The translations under genes and the position numbers were made by a program. From the NCBI RefSeq assembly GCF_002813455.1, contig NZ_PHHE01000001.1:4646001-4710000 (forward strand): a stretch of 64,000 nucleotides of DNA, given 5' to 3'. Shown one piece after another: positions 8,529-16,278 of the stretch. Within the stretch, counting starts at the first letter, position 1; every line of letters begins with the position of its first letter. The notes below the pieces were generated by a model that saw only the letters and a program-made list of their open reading frames with translations, made no database searches and had not been told where the DNA came from. Origin of the DNA: Pseudomonas baetica. GTDB taxonomy: Bacteria; Pseudomonadota; Gammaproteobacteria; Pseudomonadales; Pseudomonadaceae.

Positions 8529-10829
8529 ATGAAATCATTTCTCTTCGGAATTCTTCTCCTTTTTACCAGTTCAATAGCATTAGCAGATTCTAACTCCTGT
8601 AATATGTCTCAAGATGTCTTAAGCCCTGATGAAATTAGGACTTGCTCAGAAGAACAATTCAAAACCAGTTCATTTATGAAGATGGCCGGGGGGATAATAC
8701 AAACCTCACAATTTGAATTGGTCTGGCTCGTACTCAAGCAATCCGCTGGAATTGATATTGGTGAGGTTGATAACACTGATTCTCCTTATGATGGTGGAAG
8801 GAGATTAATCAATTCTCTATTTACGTTGCTTGATAAGACAGCCACATGGGCATTTGGTCTTATCATCGGTGCAGTAGGTCTATACACCCTTTACCGTGCT
8901 GCTAGAACGGGTCAGTTCATGACAAAAAGTTCTGCGATGTTTGGCACGTTGATGCTTATCATGGGCGTAATGGTCGCTACAGGGGCATTCACAATCATCA
9001 TACAAGTGCTTATGGGTATTTCCATTGTCCTAGCATTGATAGTTTATTACGTGGTTTTCCCTCCAATCCTAAATGAAATGAGCTTGGACGTTAACGGTAC
9101 ACAAACACGTTTTCAACAAGCTGCTGATGACTTTGCTGTTGAATATGTTGAGGCACTTGTACAGATGAACATGGATGACATAGCTGCTCGTAAAAATATT
9201 TTGGTCGAAGCTGGGAATCTAGGAACGGATATTTATGGTAGATTTACGATTGAAGATTACAAGTTCATCAACTGCTTAGCTAATACCTCTCCTGATGCAC
9301 CGAACTATAAATTTTATATTCCACCTGAAATAAAAAACTCTATGGCTTGTTCTGAATCTGAGTTTGATTGGAACGTTTATAGTGTTGGTTATATTGCTGA
9401 TGAAAAAGCTGATTCTGTCAGCCTTGGTGTTATGACCGAGATGTATATGAATCAAAGTGTATATCGTCAAATCGCAATGTCCATCATCAATACCAATTGT
9501 ACCAACATCTTCAATAGAGATAGAGATATTGCGACCCTTTATCAAACAGCCTGTATGAACATGAACGCTGACGGATCTCTGGTTATTGAGGATGGTCATT
9601 TAGTAACAGTTGATTCGAAGCATGGCTTAAATGATGAAGCTCTAAAAGCTAGGCTGGAAAATGCTTATAAACGCCTTGCCGGTGTCGCTTATATAGAAAT
9701 GCTCAAACAAGCTAACCTTGTTGCTAAACCAGATGAACTGAAATCAATGTCGATTGATAATATGGCTAAGATTTTCATGCTGGGTTCCGCATATCGTCAT
9801 TCCTATGAAGAAGCAGGAATGAAAGTCATTGATTTGAAGAGAAGCGATGAGGTTGCTATCAAAAAGAAAAAATTCCAACTCGGGTTTGGCAAAGCAGATA
9901 ACCTACAAATGTTTAATGGTGATGGCAGCGACACAACCTTCAACATTGATGAATATTACAACAAATTGAAATCAACTAAACAAACAGCTACATCTGCCAT
10001 GGCGATTCTGGATAACATTTCTGGAAAATCAGCTTCTAATATGGGCATGCAATATGTTGATTGCTTTCAAAAAGCACAATGTAATTCTGCGAATTATAAT
10101 TTCTTTGCCCCATTGGTTGATGTCGCAAAATTATTCACTGGTACTGTTGCAGTGTTTTACGGCGTTTCAGTTGTGGTAGGGGAATACTATAAAAAAATTG
10201 ATGATAGTTTAGGCGGAAAAGACCCTTACTATAACGCTAAGGTTCATTACATGAATGGCGTTCAAATGTTCTTCCTTGGTTTGATACTAGCTGTTGTGAT
10301 TGGCGGATTAGCGGTATTGGCTGTTCAAATTCTGATTTATTTGAAATGGTTCATGGAGGGTATCGCACTGTTCTTCCTTTTTCCATTCGTCTTTGGTGGA
10401 GCTATTTTGATACACGCGGGTAATATCCTTTACCGTGATGACCATTCGACGTTCAACGACCTTCTAAAACGTCATGGTTTTTGGGATATGATGCTTAGAT
10501 TCCCTTTAATCGTTATGGGTTCAGCTATTGGATTGATTGTTTTAAATATCATGATGACTTTGGCTTCAATCATCCTTTCAGTGATGTTTAGCAGTAATTT
10601 TGGCTTGTTTGATGGAGCAGGATTCGAAGCGAATATTGTCGGTGGAATGACATATATGTTCTTGTACATCATTACATTCATAGCCACATTCTTCGTTGTA
10701 ATCAACACTGTCAATGAAGGTATTTCTACAGCCATATCTGAGCTTTGCTACGGCGGTGATAACGATGCAACCGCTGTCGATGGTGCGTTAAGCAAGATCA
10801 AGAATCAAATTGGCAAACTAAGAGGATAA
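8529..10829 (+). CDS. Second large polytopic membrane protein, DotA/TraY/TrbL-like
   Basis: A 766-residue protein with a signal peptide (cleavage near SIALA-D, residue 20). Membrane segments lie at about 104-122 and 135-181, a soluble middle region at about 185-525, and C-terminal segments at about 528-553, 577-633, 655-688 and 707-728. Cysteines appear in the exported parts (NSCNMS, RTCSEE, DCFQKAQC) and could form disulfides. The layout repeats that of the 1006-residue protein and suits a conjugative channel subunit. Family assignment rests on topology and context, not on a signature motif. It lies in the same direction as the rest of the block but has its own promoter. Confidence 0.5.
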   Translation: MKSFLFGILLLFTSSIALADSNSCNMSQDVLSPDEIRTCSEEQFKTSSFMKMAGGIIQTSQFELVWLVLKQSAGIDIGEVDNTDSPYDGGRRLINSLFTLLDKTATWAFGLIIGAVGLYTLYRAARTGQFMTKSSAMFGTLMLIMGVMVATGAFTIIIQVLMGISIVLALIVYYVVFPPILNEMSLDVNGTQTRFQQAADDFAVEYVEALVQMNMDDIAARKNILVEAGNLGTDIYGRFTIEDYKFINCLANTSPDAPNYKFYIPPEIKNSMACSESEFDWNVYSVGYIADEKADSVSLGVMTEMYMNQSVYRQIAMSIINTNCTNIFNRDRDIATLYQTACMNMNADGSLVIEDGHLVTVDSKHGLNDEALKARLENAYKRLAGVAYIEMLKQANLVAKPDELKSMSIDNMAKIFMLGSAYRHSYEEAGMKVIDLKRSDEVAIKKKKFQLGFGKADNLQMFNGDGSDTTFNIDEYYNKLKSTKQTATSAMAILDNISGKSASNMGMQYVDCFQKAQCNSANYNFFAPLVDVAKLFTGTVAVFYGVSVVVGEYYKKIDDSLGGKDPYYNAKVHYMNGVQMFFLGLILAVVIGGLAVLAVQILIYLKWFMEGIALFFLFPFVFGGAILIHAGNILYRDDHSTFNDLLKRHGFWDMMLRFPLIVMGSAIGLIVLNIMMTLASIILSVMFSSNFGLFDGAGFEANIVGGMTYMFLYIITFIATFFVVINTVNEGISTAISELCYGGDNDATAVDGALSKIKNQIGKLRG

Positions 10830-10847
10830 ATTATATATCTAGTCATC

Positions 10848-10882
10848 TTGATTTATTAGTATTAAGTGTTAAGATGTTAGTA
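10848..10882 (+). promoter_or_regulatory. Promoter with overlapping TGTTAAGATGTTAGTA motif
   Basis: TTGATT (10848-10853), 16 bp, TAAGAT (10870-10875). The motif block at 10867-10882 overlaps the -10 exactly as it does before the gene at 7718. Confidence 0.6.
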
Positions 10883-10903
10883 ACAAATAATGAAAGGAGA
10901 TTT

Positions 10904-11143
10904 ATGAGTATAGGTAAAAGATTGAATGAATTATCAAGTGTTTCGTTGGTTGTCGTCCTTGTAGCATCGTTAGTGATTTGTTGTATGTTGGTGTCGTGGT
11001 TTTTTAAAGGATTGTTGATTGTAAAGTTTGGATGGTTGATTTCCCTCATCACTGGTCTTTTAGTGCTTGCGTATTTATTTGTTTTAATTCGAATATCGTT
11101 GATGCTTTGTCGTAGGTATTGCCGCCATAAACAAGCCAGCTAA
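10904..11143 (+). CDS. Small two-segment membrane protein
   Basis: ATG 10904 is preferred over the upstream in-frame ATG at 10874 because AGGAG lies 4 bp before it. The product has 79 residues with two hydrophobic segments (VSLVVVLVASLVICCMLVSW and LISLITGLLVLAYLFVLIRI) and a basic C-terminus. It is the last gene of the rightward transfer-like block. Its stop codon sits in the loop of the terminator hairpin. Family not recognised. Confidence 0.65.
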   Translation: MSIGKRLNELSSVSLVVVLVASLVICCMLVSWFFKGLLIVKFGWLISLITGLLVLAYLFVLIRISLMLCRRYCRHKQAS

Positions 11144-11157
11144 CGCTGGTTTTTTTA
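11135..11157 (+). terminator. Intrinsic terminator (CCAGC-TAAC-GCTGG-T7)
   Basis: The stem GCCAGC/GCTGG(T) with the stop TAA in its loop is followed by seven T residues. The same CCAGC/GCTGG stem is reused at 12510, 15556 and 22398. Confidence 0.85.
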
Positions 11158-11174
11158 CGTCTTGAATAATTATG

Positions 11175-11213
11175 TACTACTAATTTGACAGGTTTTTAAT
11201 ATGTGCGAAAATT
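11175..11213 (+). promoter_or_regulatory. TACTACYA-NN-TTGACA class promoter before the gene at 11240
   Basis: TACTACTAATTTGACA (11175-11190), then 17 bp, then AAAATT. The -35 hexamer is a perfect TTGACA directly joined to the TACTAC block. Confidence 0.65.
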
Positions 11214-11239
11214 AATGTAGACAATCAAAAAAGGATAAC

Positions 11240-11617
11240 ATGAACATAATAGATATTTCCAAATACATCAAGATAATGGCGAATCAACCAAACGTCTATT
11301 TCTACGTTGAAAAATCACCTTCTGCTTTAACCGCGTTACTGAAAATTGCGAATGAAAAATACTACCTAGCCAATCCAAATTTGATTCTGTTGAGAATCCA
11401 GCAGATTCAAGAAACTGGTCAAGAGCCAACTGATACTGTTCACGCAGTACCTAATGACCGATTAGCTGGAAAGGTATTGCTTGGTGATGGTTTCAGTTGT
11501 GTTGAAGCTCTTGATGTTTTCGACTTTGATTTACTGTTTCATGTCGAATCAGCCATGTTTCAGATTAAAACGATTGGTTATGTTTCAATGCGATTCAGCC
11601 TCAAAGTGTTCACATAA
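11240..11617 (+). CDS. Hypothetical protein (125 aa)
   Basis: A soluble 125-residue protein of mixed composition with no membrane segment or signal peptide and no recognisable motif. AAAGGA lies just upstream of ATG 11240. It has its own promoter of the TACTAC-TTGACA class. Its 3' end overlaps the end of the convergent gene at 11610 by 8 bp, so the two transcripts can pair at their tails. Confidence 0.6.
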   Translation: MNIIDISKYIKIMANQPNVYFYVEKSPSALTALLKIANEKYYLANPNLILLRIQQIQETGQEPTDTVHAVPNDRLAGKVLLGDGFSCVEALDVFDFDLLFHVESAMFQIKTIGYVSMRFSLKVFT

Positions 11618-12440
11618 ACCTTTCAGCTTCTTCGCCATCGATCAGCGATTCATAATCATCATCCATCGTTTCTACGTCGTTTTCATCAGACACGTAGTCT
11701 GTTGTGTCATCCATGAACGACATTTCGTCTGAACCCTCCTGTACGTCGATGTACTCGATATCCAGTTCATCAGCTTCGTTCTGTGCCATTGCTGATGGTT
11801 CTTCCTGCCTGACATCAGCGTCTGTAACGCTTTGTCTTGCTCTGTCCCTGATGGCCTTCAAACGTTCGAAATCGGCCTTTTCCAGATCCTTTAAGGCCAG
11901 ATACCGGGCTGAGTCGTAATAGCTCTGCTGAAACATCGTGTGGTACTGATACGAACGTTTCGTTTCGATTGCTGAAAAGAAGATGTGCTTCTTGTCGATG
12001 TACTGCCTGAACTCTCCGTGTACCCCGTTACGGGCGTTTTGCAGGTCGTTTGGTACTGCGTCAGGTTTGAAGTCTTTTATCACCTGTTTAGCCACTTCTA
12101 GAGCTTCATAGCCGATCATTTCATTCAGCGTGAGGATGTCAGAAGCTAGAAGGCCTGGATAGAGATTAGATATTGCTAGGGCGAGGTCTAGAGAGTTGTA
12201 CCTGAGCAATGATTGCGTGATGGTATACTCGGTTAGATATCGTGAAGCGATGGCTTTAGCTTCTTTGATTTCAATCGGTTCTTCCCTGAGTAATGAATCA
12301 AGAATCGAATCAGTGAGAGTTTTTCTATCTGATTCGAGGTTCTTGAAATCCGATTGCTCTAGGATTATCGCCGCTTCACACATTCTTACTATTTTGTAGA
12401 ACGACTTTTGACTAATTTTTTTGCTGTTTCCTTCCCACAT
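11610..12440 (-). CDS. Hypothetical protein with a very acidic C-terminal tail
   Basis: A 276-residue soluble protein. The N-terminal two thirds are helical, and the last 65 residues are dominated by Asp/Glu (for example DDTTDYVSDENDVETMDDDYE). Acidic tails of this kind are found in DNA-mimic anti-restriction proteins and in interaction partners of basic proteins, but no family is recognised and that reading is only a suggestion. A GTACTAACATC sequence lies between its -10-like element and the start. It converges on the gene at 11240. Confidence 0.6.
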   Translation of the reverse strand: MWEGNSKKISQKSFYKIVRMCEAAIILEQSDFKNLESDRKTLTDSILDSLLREEPIEIKEAKAIASRYLTEYTITQSLLRYNSLDLALAISNLYPGLLASDILTLNEMIGYEALEVAKQVIKDFKPDAVPNDLQNARNGVHGEFRQYIDKKHIFFSAIETKRSYQYHTMFQQSYYDSARYLALKDLEKADFERLKAIRDRARQSVTDADVRQEEPSAMAQNEADELDIEYIDVQEGSDEMSFMDDTTDYVSDENDVETMDDDYESLIDGEEAERFM

Positions 12441-12503
12441 GATTTTTCCGATGTTAGTACATTCATTATTTCATATAAATTTCCTTTCACAATCTCCGAG
12501 CGT

Positions 12504-12526
12504 AAAAAAACCAGCTTTGTGCTGGT
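12504..12526 (-). terminator. Intrinsic terminator of the secreted-protein gene at 12565
   Basis: ACCAGC-TTTGT-GCTGGT stem with seven T residues on the minus strand, downstream of the stop at 12565. Confidence 0.8.
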
Positions 12527-12564
12527 TGTTCTGTAGCTTTATTCATTGGTTCAAGGTGCTTATT

Positions 12565-12903
12565 TTAAGATTTGGCAATATACGCTGTACCAATCAAATC
12601 TAAGGATTCTTTAGTCATTTTTCCATCAATGCGTTTGCTATCGCACTTGCCATGGAATTTAAAAACGCCGACAGATGTTGAGCAGCGTAAAAAACTGACC
12701 GTTGATTCTGTGTCTTTCTCGGCAGCTAATGATTTGCTGTAAGATACTTTGTATAACCCGTTTGTTTGTTTTCCTAATGCATGGTCTATTTTGTCCTTAA
12801 ATACCGCTGCAGTTAGCTCGTTTTTAGAAACCGCGTAGCTAGTAAAAGATAATGCTAATACTGATGTTGCTAATACTGTTAGTGCTAATTTTGTTATTTT
12901 CAT
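12565..12903 (-). CDS. Small exported protein with signal peptide
   Basis: A 112-residue precursor. Residues 1-24 form a clear Sec signal (basic start, hydrophobic core, cleavage near TSYAVS). The mature part is basic with two cysteines (FLRCSTSV and HGKCDSK), which suggests one disulfide in the periplasm. A TTGACA-class promoter lies upstream and a terminator downstream, so it is a single-gene unit. No known family is recognised; an entry-exclusion or periplasmic accessory role is possible but not shown. Confidence 0.65.
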   Translation of the reverse strand: MKITKLALTVLATSVLALSFTSYAVSKNELTAAVFKDKIDHALGKQTNGLYKVSYSKSLAAEKDTESTVSFLRCSTSVGVFKFHGKCDSKRIDGKMTKESLDLIGTAYIAKS

Positions 12904-12939
12904 GATTGTCTCCGCTTGCTTTATTGTTTAGTTATTAAT

Positions 12940-12977
12940 GTTGTAGCATGCCATAACAAAGTGTCAAGATGGTGGTA
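12940..12977 (-). promoter_or_regulatory. TACCACCATCTTGACA promoter of the exported-protein gene
   Basis: On the minus strand the TACCACCATCTTGACA block (12962-12977) is followed after 16 bp by TACAAC (12940-12945). Confidence 0.65.
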
Positions 12978-12986
12978 ACAATTTTT

Positions 12987-13112
12987 TCAATTTAATTTAA
13001 TTTGTAGATAGTAAAAGAATATCTCAGGGGAGAAGTAAAGTATTGTAAAAGCAAAAGCGGCTGAGGTTAAAAAGCAAAGTGTTGCTGCTTGGTAGTCGGT
13101 TTTATTTTTCAT
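12987..13112 (-). CDS. Very small predicted membrane protein (41 aa)
   Basis: An open frame from ATG 13112 to TGA 12987 encodes 41 residues starting MKNKTDYQAA, with one hydrophobic segment rich in Phe/Leu (TLCFLTSAAFAFTILYF). A good promoter precedes it. The Shine-Dalgarno is weak, as for several neighbours. The stretch 12904-13335 holds nothing else that looks coding. Existence is inferred from promoter plus composition. Confidence 0.4.
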   Translation of the reverse strand: MKNKTDYQAATLCFLTSAAFAFTILYFSPEIFFYYLQIKLN

Positions 13113-13137
13113 GATTATCTATGTTGTTCGTTATATT

Positions 13138-13166
13138 TATTTTAATCTGCCATAGAGATTAGTCAA
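13138..13166 (-). promoter_or_regulatory. Promoter of the 41-residue gene
   Basis: On the minus strand TTGACT (13161-13166), 17 bp, AAAATA (13138-13143). This one lacks the TACTACC block. Confidence 0.4.
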
Positions 13167-13335
13167 TCGTGTCGTTGATTTGCAGATGTTGTTTAATGAA
13201 TTGATAGAGCCAATCAGTAAAATAAAATATTTATCGGCGTCATGTGGTCGGAATTCGTGGGTATTGATTAAGGCCATTTTGGAAGGGTATTGGTATTGGT
13301 AGGTACAAAGACATCTAGCGGAAAAAAGAGAAAGG

Positions 13336-13737
13336 CTATGATGCTTTTCTCTTCTTTGAATCAGGTGTTATCCCTAGATATTGTTCTGCTTTCTCAATCT
13401 GTTTATCGGTGAGTGAATCTAAATCGGCAGGTTCATTGAAAATTTGTAGCACTAAATCATCAACGTAATCAATTAGTTTAACGGGTATGTAGCTTCTGTA
13501 ATTTTTGTTCTGTATGTTTTTCAAGTAGCCTTCTCTGATAACAAAGTCTTTTAGAAAGTGCGTTATGAAATAAGAGTGGTTGATAACGTAGTTACAGCCT
13601 TTTACGGTCTTGTCGTTGTAAATATTTATTATTCCGGGCTTGAATGATGCTTGAATTAATGAGCGTATAGTCATTCTAAGTGTTTTCACTCTTTCTCTCT
13701 TGTCTCTTACAGAAAGATTGTTTCTTGTCTTGCTCAT
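13336..13737 (-). CDS. Hypothetical basic protein next to the replication region
   Basis: A 133-residue protein with a strongly basic N-terminus (SKTRNNLSVRDKRERVKTLRMTIRS) and C-terminus, helical, no membrane segment. It is transcribed away from the iteron region and faces the probable replication gene at 14213. A small basic protein here could be a copy-number or nucleoid regulator, but no fold is recognised. GGAGCG lies upstream of the start and a TACTACC-TTGACA class promoter drives it. Confidence 0.6.
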   Translation of the reverse strand: MSKTRNNLSVRDKRERVKTLRMTIRSLIQASFKPGIINIYNDKTVKGCNYVINHSYFITHFLKDFVIREGYLKNIQNKNYRSYIPVKLIDYVDDLVLQIFNEPADLDSLTDKQIEKAEQYLGITPDSKKRKAS

Positions 13738-13771
13738 TAATAACGCTCCTATAATTATTCATTCATATGCA

Positions 13772-13810
13772 AATCCTAACATTTGGTTTTTATATGTCAA
13801 ATTGGTAGTG
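13772..13810 (-). promoter_or_regulatory. CACTACCAATTTGACA promoter of the gene at 13737
   Basis: Minus strand: motif at 13795-13810 with perfect TTGACA, 17 bp, AGGATT at 13772-13777. Confidence 0.6.
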
Positions 13811-13817
13811 TGATATT

Positions 13818-13838
13818 TTTTACCGACTTCAACTATGC
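13818..13838 (+). repeat. Isolated iteron copy
   Basis: TTTTACCGACTTCAACTATGC matches the tandem iterons at 13991-14074 over its last 17 bases, about 150 bp upstream of them. Confidence 0.7.
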
Positions 13839-13990
13839 TTTTGATTTTAGATTTTATACCAGAGTGTTTTTGACTTTGTTTTTGATTCTATTATATATGA
13901 TGTACTCTTTATACTATCAGTACTATATATACTGCAGAGCCAAATCGTTAAACCCTTGTGCTGCGTGGCCTGTAGAGCATGTAAAAAACC

Positions 13991-14074
13991 TTCAACCGAC
14001 TTCAACTATGCTTCAACCGACTTCAACTATGCTTCAACCGACTCCAACTAGGCTGAAACCGACTCCAACTATGC
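13991..14074 (+). repeat. Four tandem 21-bp iterons, probable vegetative replication origin
   Basis: Units start at 13991, 14012, 14033 and 14054 with a strict 21-bp period, about two helical turns. The consensus is TTCAACCGACTYCAACTATGC; the third and fourth copies carry one or two changes. The region 13738-14212 has no gene. It holds the iterons, an AT-rich tract at about 14085-14150 suited to strand opening, and the promoter of the downstream gene. Iterons directly before a rep gene are the classic theta-plasmid arrangement. Confidence 0.8.
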
Positions 14075-14153
14075 TACGGAAAAAATTATGTTGATTTTAA
14101 GCCATAAAATATTTTTGTACTTTTCTTTTTGTTGATTTCACATAATTATTTGT

Positions 14154-14192
14154 TACTACCATCTTGACACTTTACTGATTGGAGGTATTGTA
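14154..14192 (+). promoter_or_regulatory. TACTACCATCTTGACA promoter of the probable rep gene
   Basis: Motif 14154-14169 with TTGACA at 14164-14169, 17 bp, ATTGTA at 14187-14192. AGGAG lies 7 bp before ATG 14213. Confidence 0.7.
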
Positions 14193-14212
14193 TTTATAAC
14201 AGGAGAATAATT

Positions 14213-15493
14213 ATGAATATAGATATGAAGGAGAATGAATTAAGTTTAGCGTTTAGAGAAATATACGATAATGCTAAAGTGAGAAGTGGTGAAGCGTTAT
14301 GGTCAAAAGCATTAGTACTGAATGTTCTTTTCAGTCCTAGCTCAAAGCTCGCTGAGGTTTTACCAGCAGAAAACGACAGTGAAAATAAGCTGCTAGAAGA
14401 TGCTTATGGTTTGAAAAGCGTAAACAGTTCACGTAATGCTGTAGCTATCGTCATTGAAGATGAAGAATTGGTTGGTACTCCTTACAAGAAATTCGTTTTC
14501 TACGGCTATCAATTAAACACTGAGCTTCACTACCAATTTACCAACTACCTCGTTTGTGCTATTCAAAAGACTTATTTTGAAAATTTCGGTAGTGTGAATA
14601 TCGACTTCAAGACTGTTATGAGCGACTTGAATTTGAGTTCATCGAACATGCCGTTTTTCAGAAAGACTTTTAATGAAGTTTTGAATAGATTGTTTCACTC
14701 ATCGACGAAAATTGAGTTGCGTGATGGCAGCGTCATCAATGATAGATTTGTCTATAAATACACAGTCATTGGTGATGATGTCTTCAATATAAAGTTTGGT
14801 GACATTTTCATAGATGCCGTTGTTAAAGACACCTACAGCAAGAAAATTGATTACGCTAAAAGAATGTTGATAAAAAGCGGTGCTGCTCGCTTGTTGTTCG
14901 ATAAAATTGAAATGTTCGCTTTTAACGGCACTGCCAGAGTCAACGTTAATACAATGTTCAAGCTTTTATCGCTCGACGGTCAGCGTGATTCAAAGATGAA
15001 AGCCTTGAAATCTGCCCTCGTAGCTTTGACCGATGCCGGTTATGTCAAAAGCGTTGAAGACGTTCACAGAGGTAAAATTCTGGTAGAAAAAATCATCACT
15101 ATCGACAAAGCTTTCAACATAAAGCTTCTTGAAGCTACTGATAGACTTGGAAAACCAGAAGTGGCTACGATTGAGGCATCATTCACCGTTCCTTCAATAC
15201 AGGCTCTAGAAGCCCCTGTTGAGCCTGTAATCGAATCTGTTATGGAGAACAAAGACGATGTTTTAGCTAAGCAATTAGCTGACATCGAAGAGTTTTTCAG
15301 AAATGAGGAATTGAAAAAAACCGAAGCCTTCGTTTCCACTACATCACTAGATGACCGATTCTCAGCGTTTAACAAAGTTCCTGACTTCGAACAATGGAAA
15401 AGAGCTTCTTCTGAGCGTGAAGGTCGTTTCACGTCTTATTCAACCCCTAGAAAGGTTTGGGCGGATGATGCTCAGTTCAACGGTTTTAACTGA
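14213..15493 (+). CDS. Probable plasmid replication initiation protein
   Basis: A 426-residue soluble protein. The strongest evidence is position: it follows four tandem iterons and an AT-rich tract, as initiator genes of iteron plasmids do. The body is helical with two parts that could be winged-helix domains (about residues 110-190 and 225-305, the latter ending in a KILVEKIITIDKAF strand), followed by a less conserved acidic tail. This resembles the general plan of Rep_3-type initiators, but no signature motif was recognised. A copy of the element's promoter motif points back into its 3' end just after the stop. Confidence 0.55.
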   Translation: MNIDMKENELSLAFREIYDNAKVRSGEALWSKALVLNVLFSPSSKLAEVLPAENDSENKLLEDAYGLKSVNSSRNAVAIVIEDEELVGTPYKKFVFYGYQLNTELHYQFTNYLVCAIQKTYFENFGSVNIDFKTVMSDLNLSSSNMPFFRKTFNEVLNRLFHSSTKIELRDGSVINDRFVYKYTVIGDDVFNIKFGDIFIDAVVKDTYSKKIDYAKRMLIKSGAARLLFDKIEMFAFNGTARVNVNTMFKLLSLDGQRDSKMKALKSALVALTDAGYVKSVEDVHRGKILVEKIITIDKAFNIKLLEATDRLGKPEVATIEASFTVPSIQALEAPVEPVIESVMENKDDVLAKQLADIEEFFRNEELKKTEAFVSTTSLDDRFSAFNKVPDFEQWKRASSEREGRFTSYSTPRKVWADDAQFNGFN

Positions 15494-15509
15494 GTCTTTG
15501 ATAATCAAG

Positions 15510-15525
15510 TGTCAAATTGGTAGTA
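15510..15525 (-). promoter_or_regulatory. TACTACCAATTTGACA motif facing back into the rep gene
   Basis: The complete motif lies 17 bp after the rep stop, oriented toward the gene's 3' end. A -10 at the right distance is poor (CAGTTA) and no leftward gene follows. It could be an operator, a promoter for antisense RNA, or a relic. Confidence 0.5.
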
Positions 15526-15548
15526 ATGTAAACTGAATATACAGACAG

Positions 15549-15570
15549 AAAAAAACCAGCGTTAGCTGGC
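15549..15570 (-). terminator. Intrinsic terminator of the tail-anchored protein gene at 15577
   Basis: CCAGC-GTTA-GCTGG stem with seven T residues on the minus strand, just downstream of the stop at 15577. Confidence 0.8.
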
Positions 15571-15576
15571 TTCTGT

Positions 15577-16200
15577 TTAGTGTGAAACAAAGTAGATTGT
15601 GAATATCGCTAAAGCTAATATGGCACCAAATACGAATCTTAACTTTCTTACGTAAATCTCTTTTTTGTTCTTTGAATTGGGTTTTCTAATAACTTGCTCT
15701 CCGCGTGTTCTAACAGATGATTCGTCATCATTACCAAAATCAAAGTCCTCCAAGTTATCTGAAGACAATGACTCTTCAATACCAAGCTCTGAATTTTCCT
15801 CGATTTTCGTTTTGTTTTCTTCATCGAACTGTGTGTATTCTTCTTCTGAAGTCGCAGAAATATTCACGTTATAATTTGATTCAAAATACTCGATTACTTC
15901 ACTTGTTCTCAAAACAGTACTTCTATCTACGATAACAACTACTTCGGAATCATCAAAGTATGATAGTACTAACCCCAATAATGCGAGGTTGTCCCTTTCT
16001 TCTTTGTTCTCACTTTTCAAGAAAGAATCCCTAATGAATTGCTTATGCTCCTTTGTATTAACTACCTGTATATCTCTTTCGTAATAATTGCCGATGAATG
16101 ATTCGATTACTGAAAGTGTAGTGCCTTTGTGTATTATCGCTTGGCCATCGTCTAAGTCTGTTATCTTGATGAATTGGATTTCTTGTGAGGTTATGTTCAT
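15577..16200 (-). CDS. Hypothetical tail-anchored acidic protein
   Basis: A 207-residue protein. The cytoplasmic part is acidic (for example SEEEYTQFDEENKTKIEENSE near residue 120). A basic stretch (KPNSKNKKEIYVRKLR) comes before one C-terminal hydrophobic segment (FVFGAILALAIFTIYFV), so the bulk should face the cytoplasm. It is a single-gene unit with its own promoter and terminator. No family recognised. Confidence 0.6.
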   Translation of the reverse strand: MNITSQEIQFIKITDLDDGQAIIHKGTTLSVIESFIGNYYERDIQVVNTKEHKQFIRDSFLKSENKEERDNLALLGLVLSYFDDSEVVVIVDRSTVLRTSEVIEYFESNYNVNISATSEEEYTQFDEENKTKIEENSELGIEESLSSDNLEDFDFGNDDESSVRTRGEQVIRKPNSKNKKEIYVRKLRFVFGAILALAIFTIYFVSH

Positions 16201-16224
16201 TTTATTTTAATGATGTTGTTTCTT

Positions 16225-16265
16225 ATTATTCTCCATGCAAATTCTAACCTGTCAAATTAGTAGTA
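16225..16265 (-). promoter_or_regulatory. TACTACTAATTTGACA promoter of the gene at 16200
   Basis: Minus strand: motif 16250-16265, 17 bp, AGAATAAT at 16225-16232. The match to the three promoters at 18.4, 18.9 and 19.7 kb is close. Confidence 0.7.
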
Positions 16266-16278
16266 AGAAAAAATCAGA

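Noticed and set aside
13991..14074. Short tandem repeats as a CRISPR
   Set aside because: The units are contiguous without spacers and lie directly before a rep-like gene, so they are iterons.
15064..15432. 122-codon leftward frame inside the rep gene, under the backward promoter motif
   Set aside because: Ser-rich antisense translation with no ribosome-binding site. The motif was kept as a regulatory observation only.
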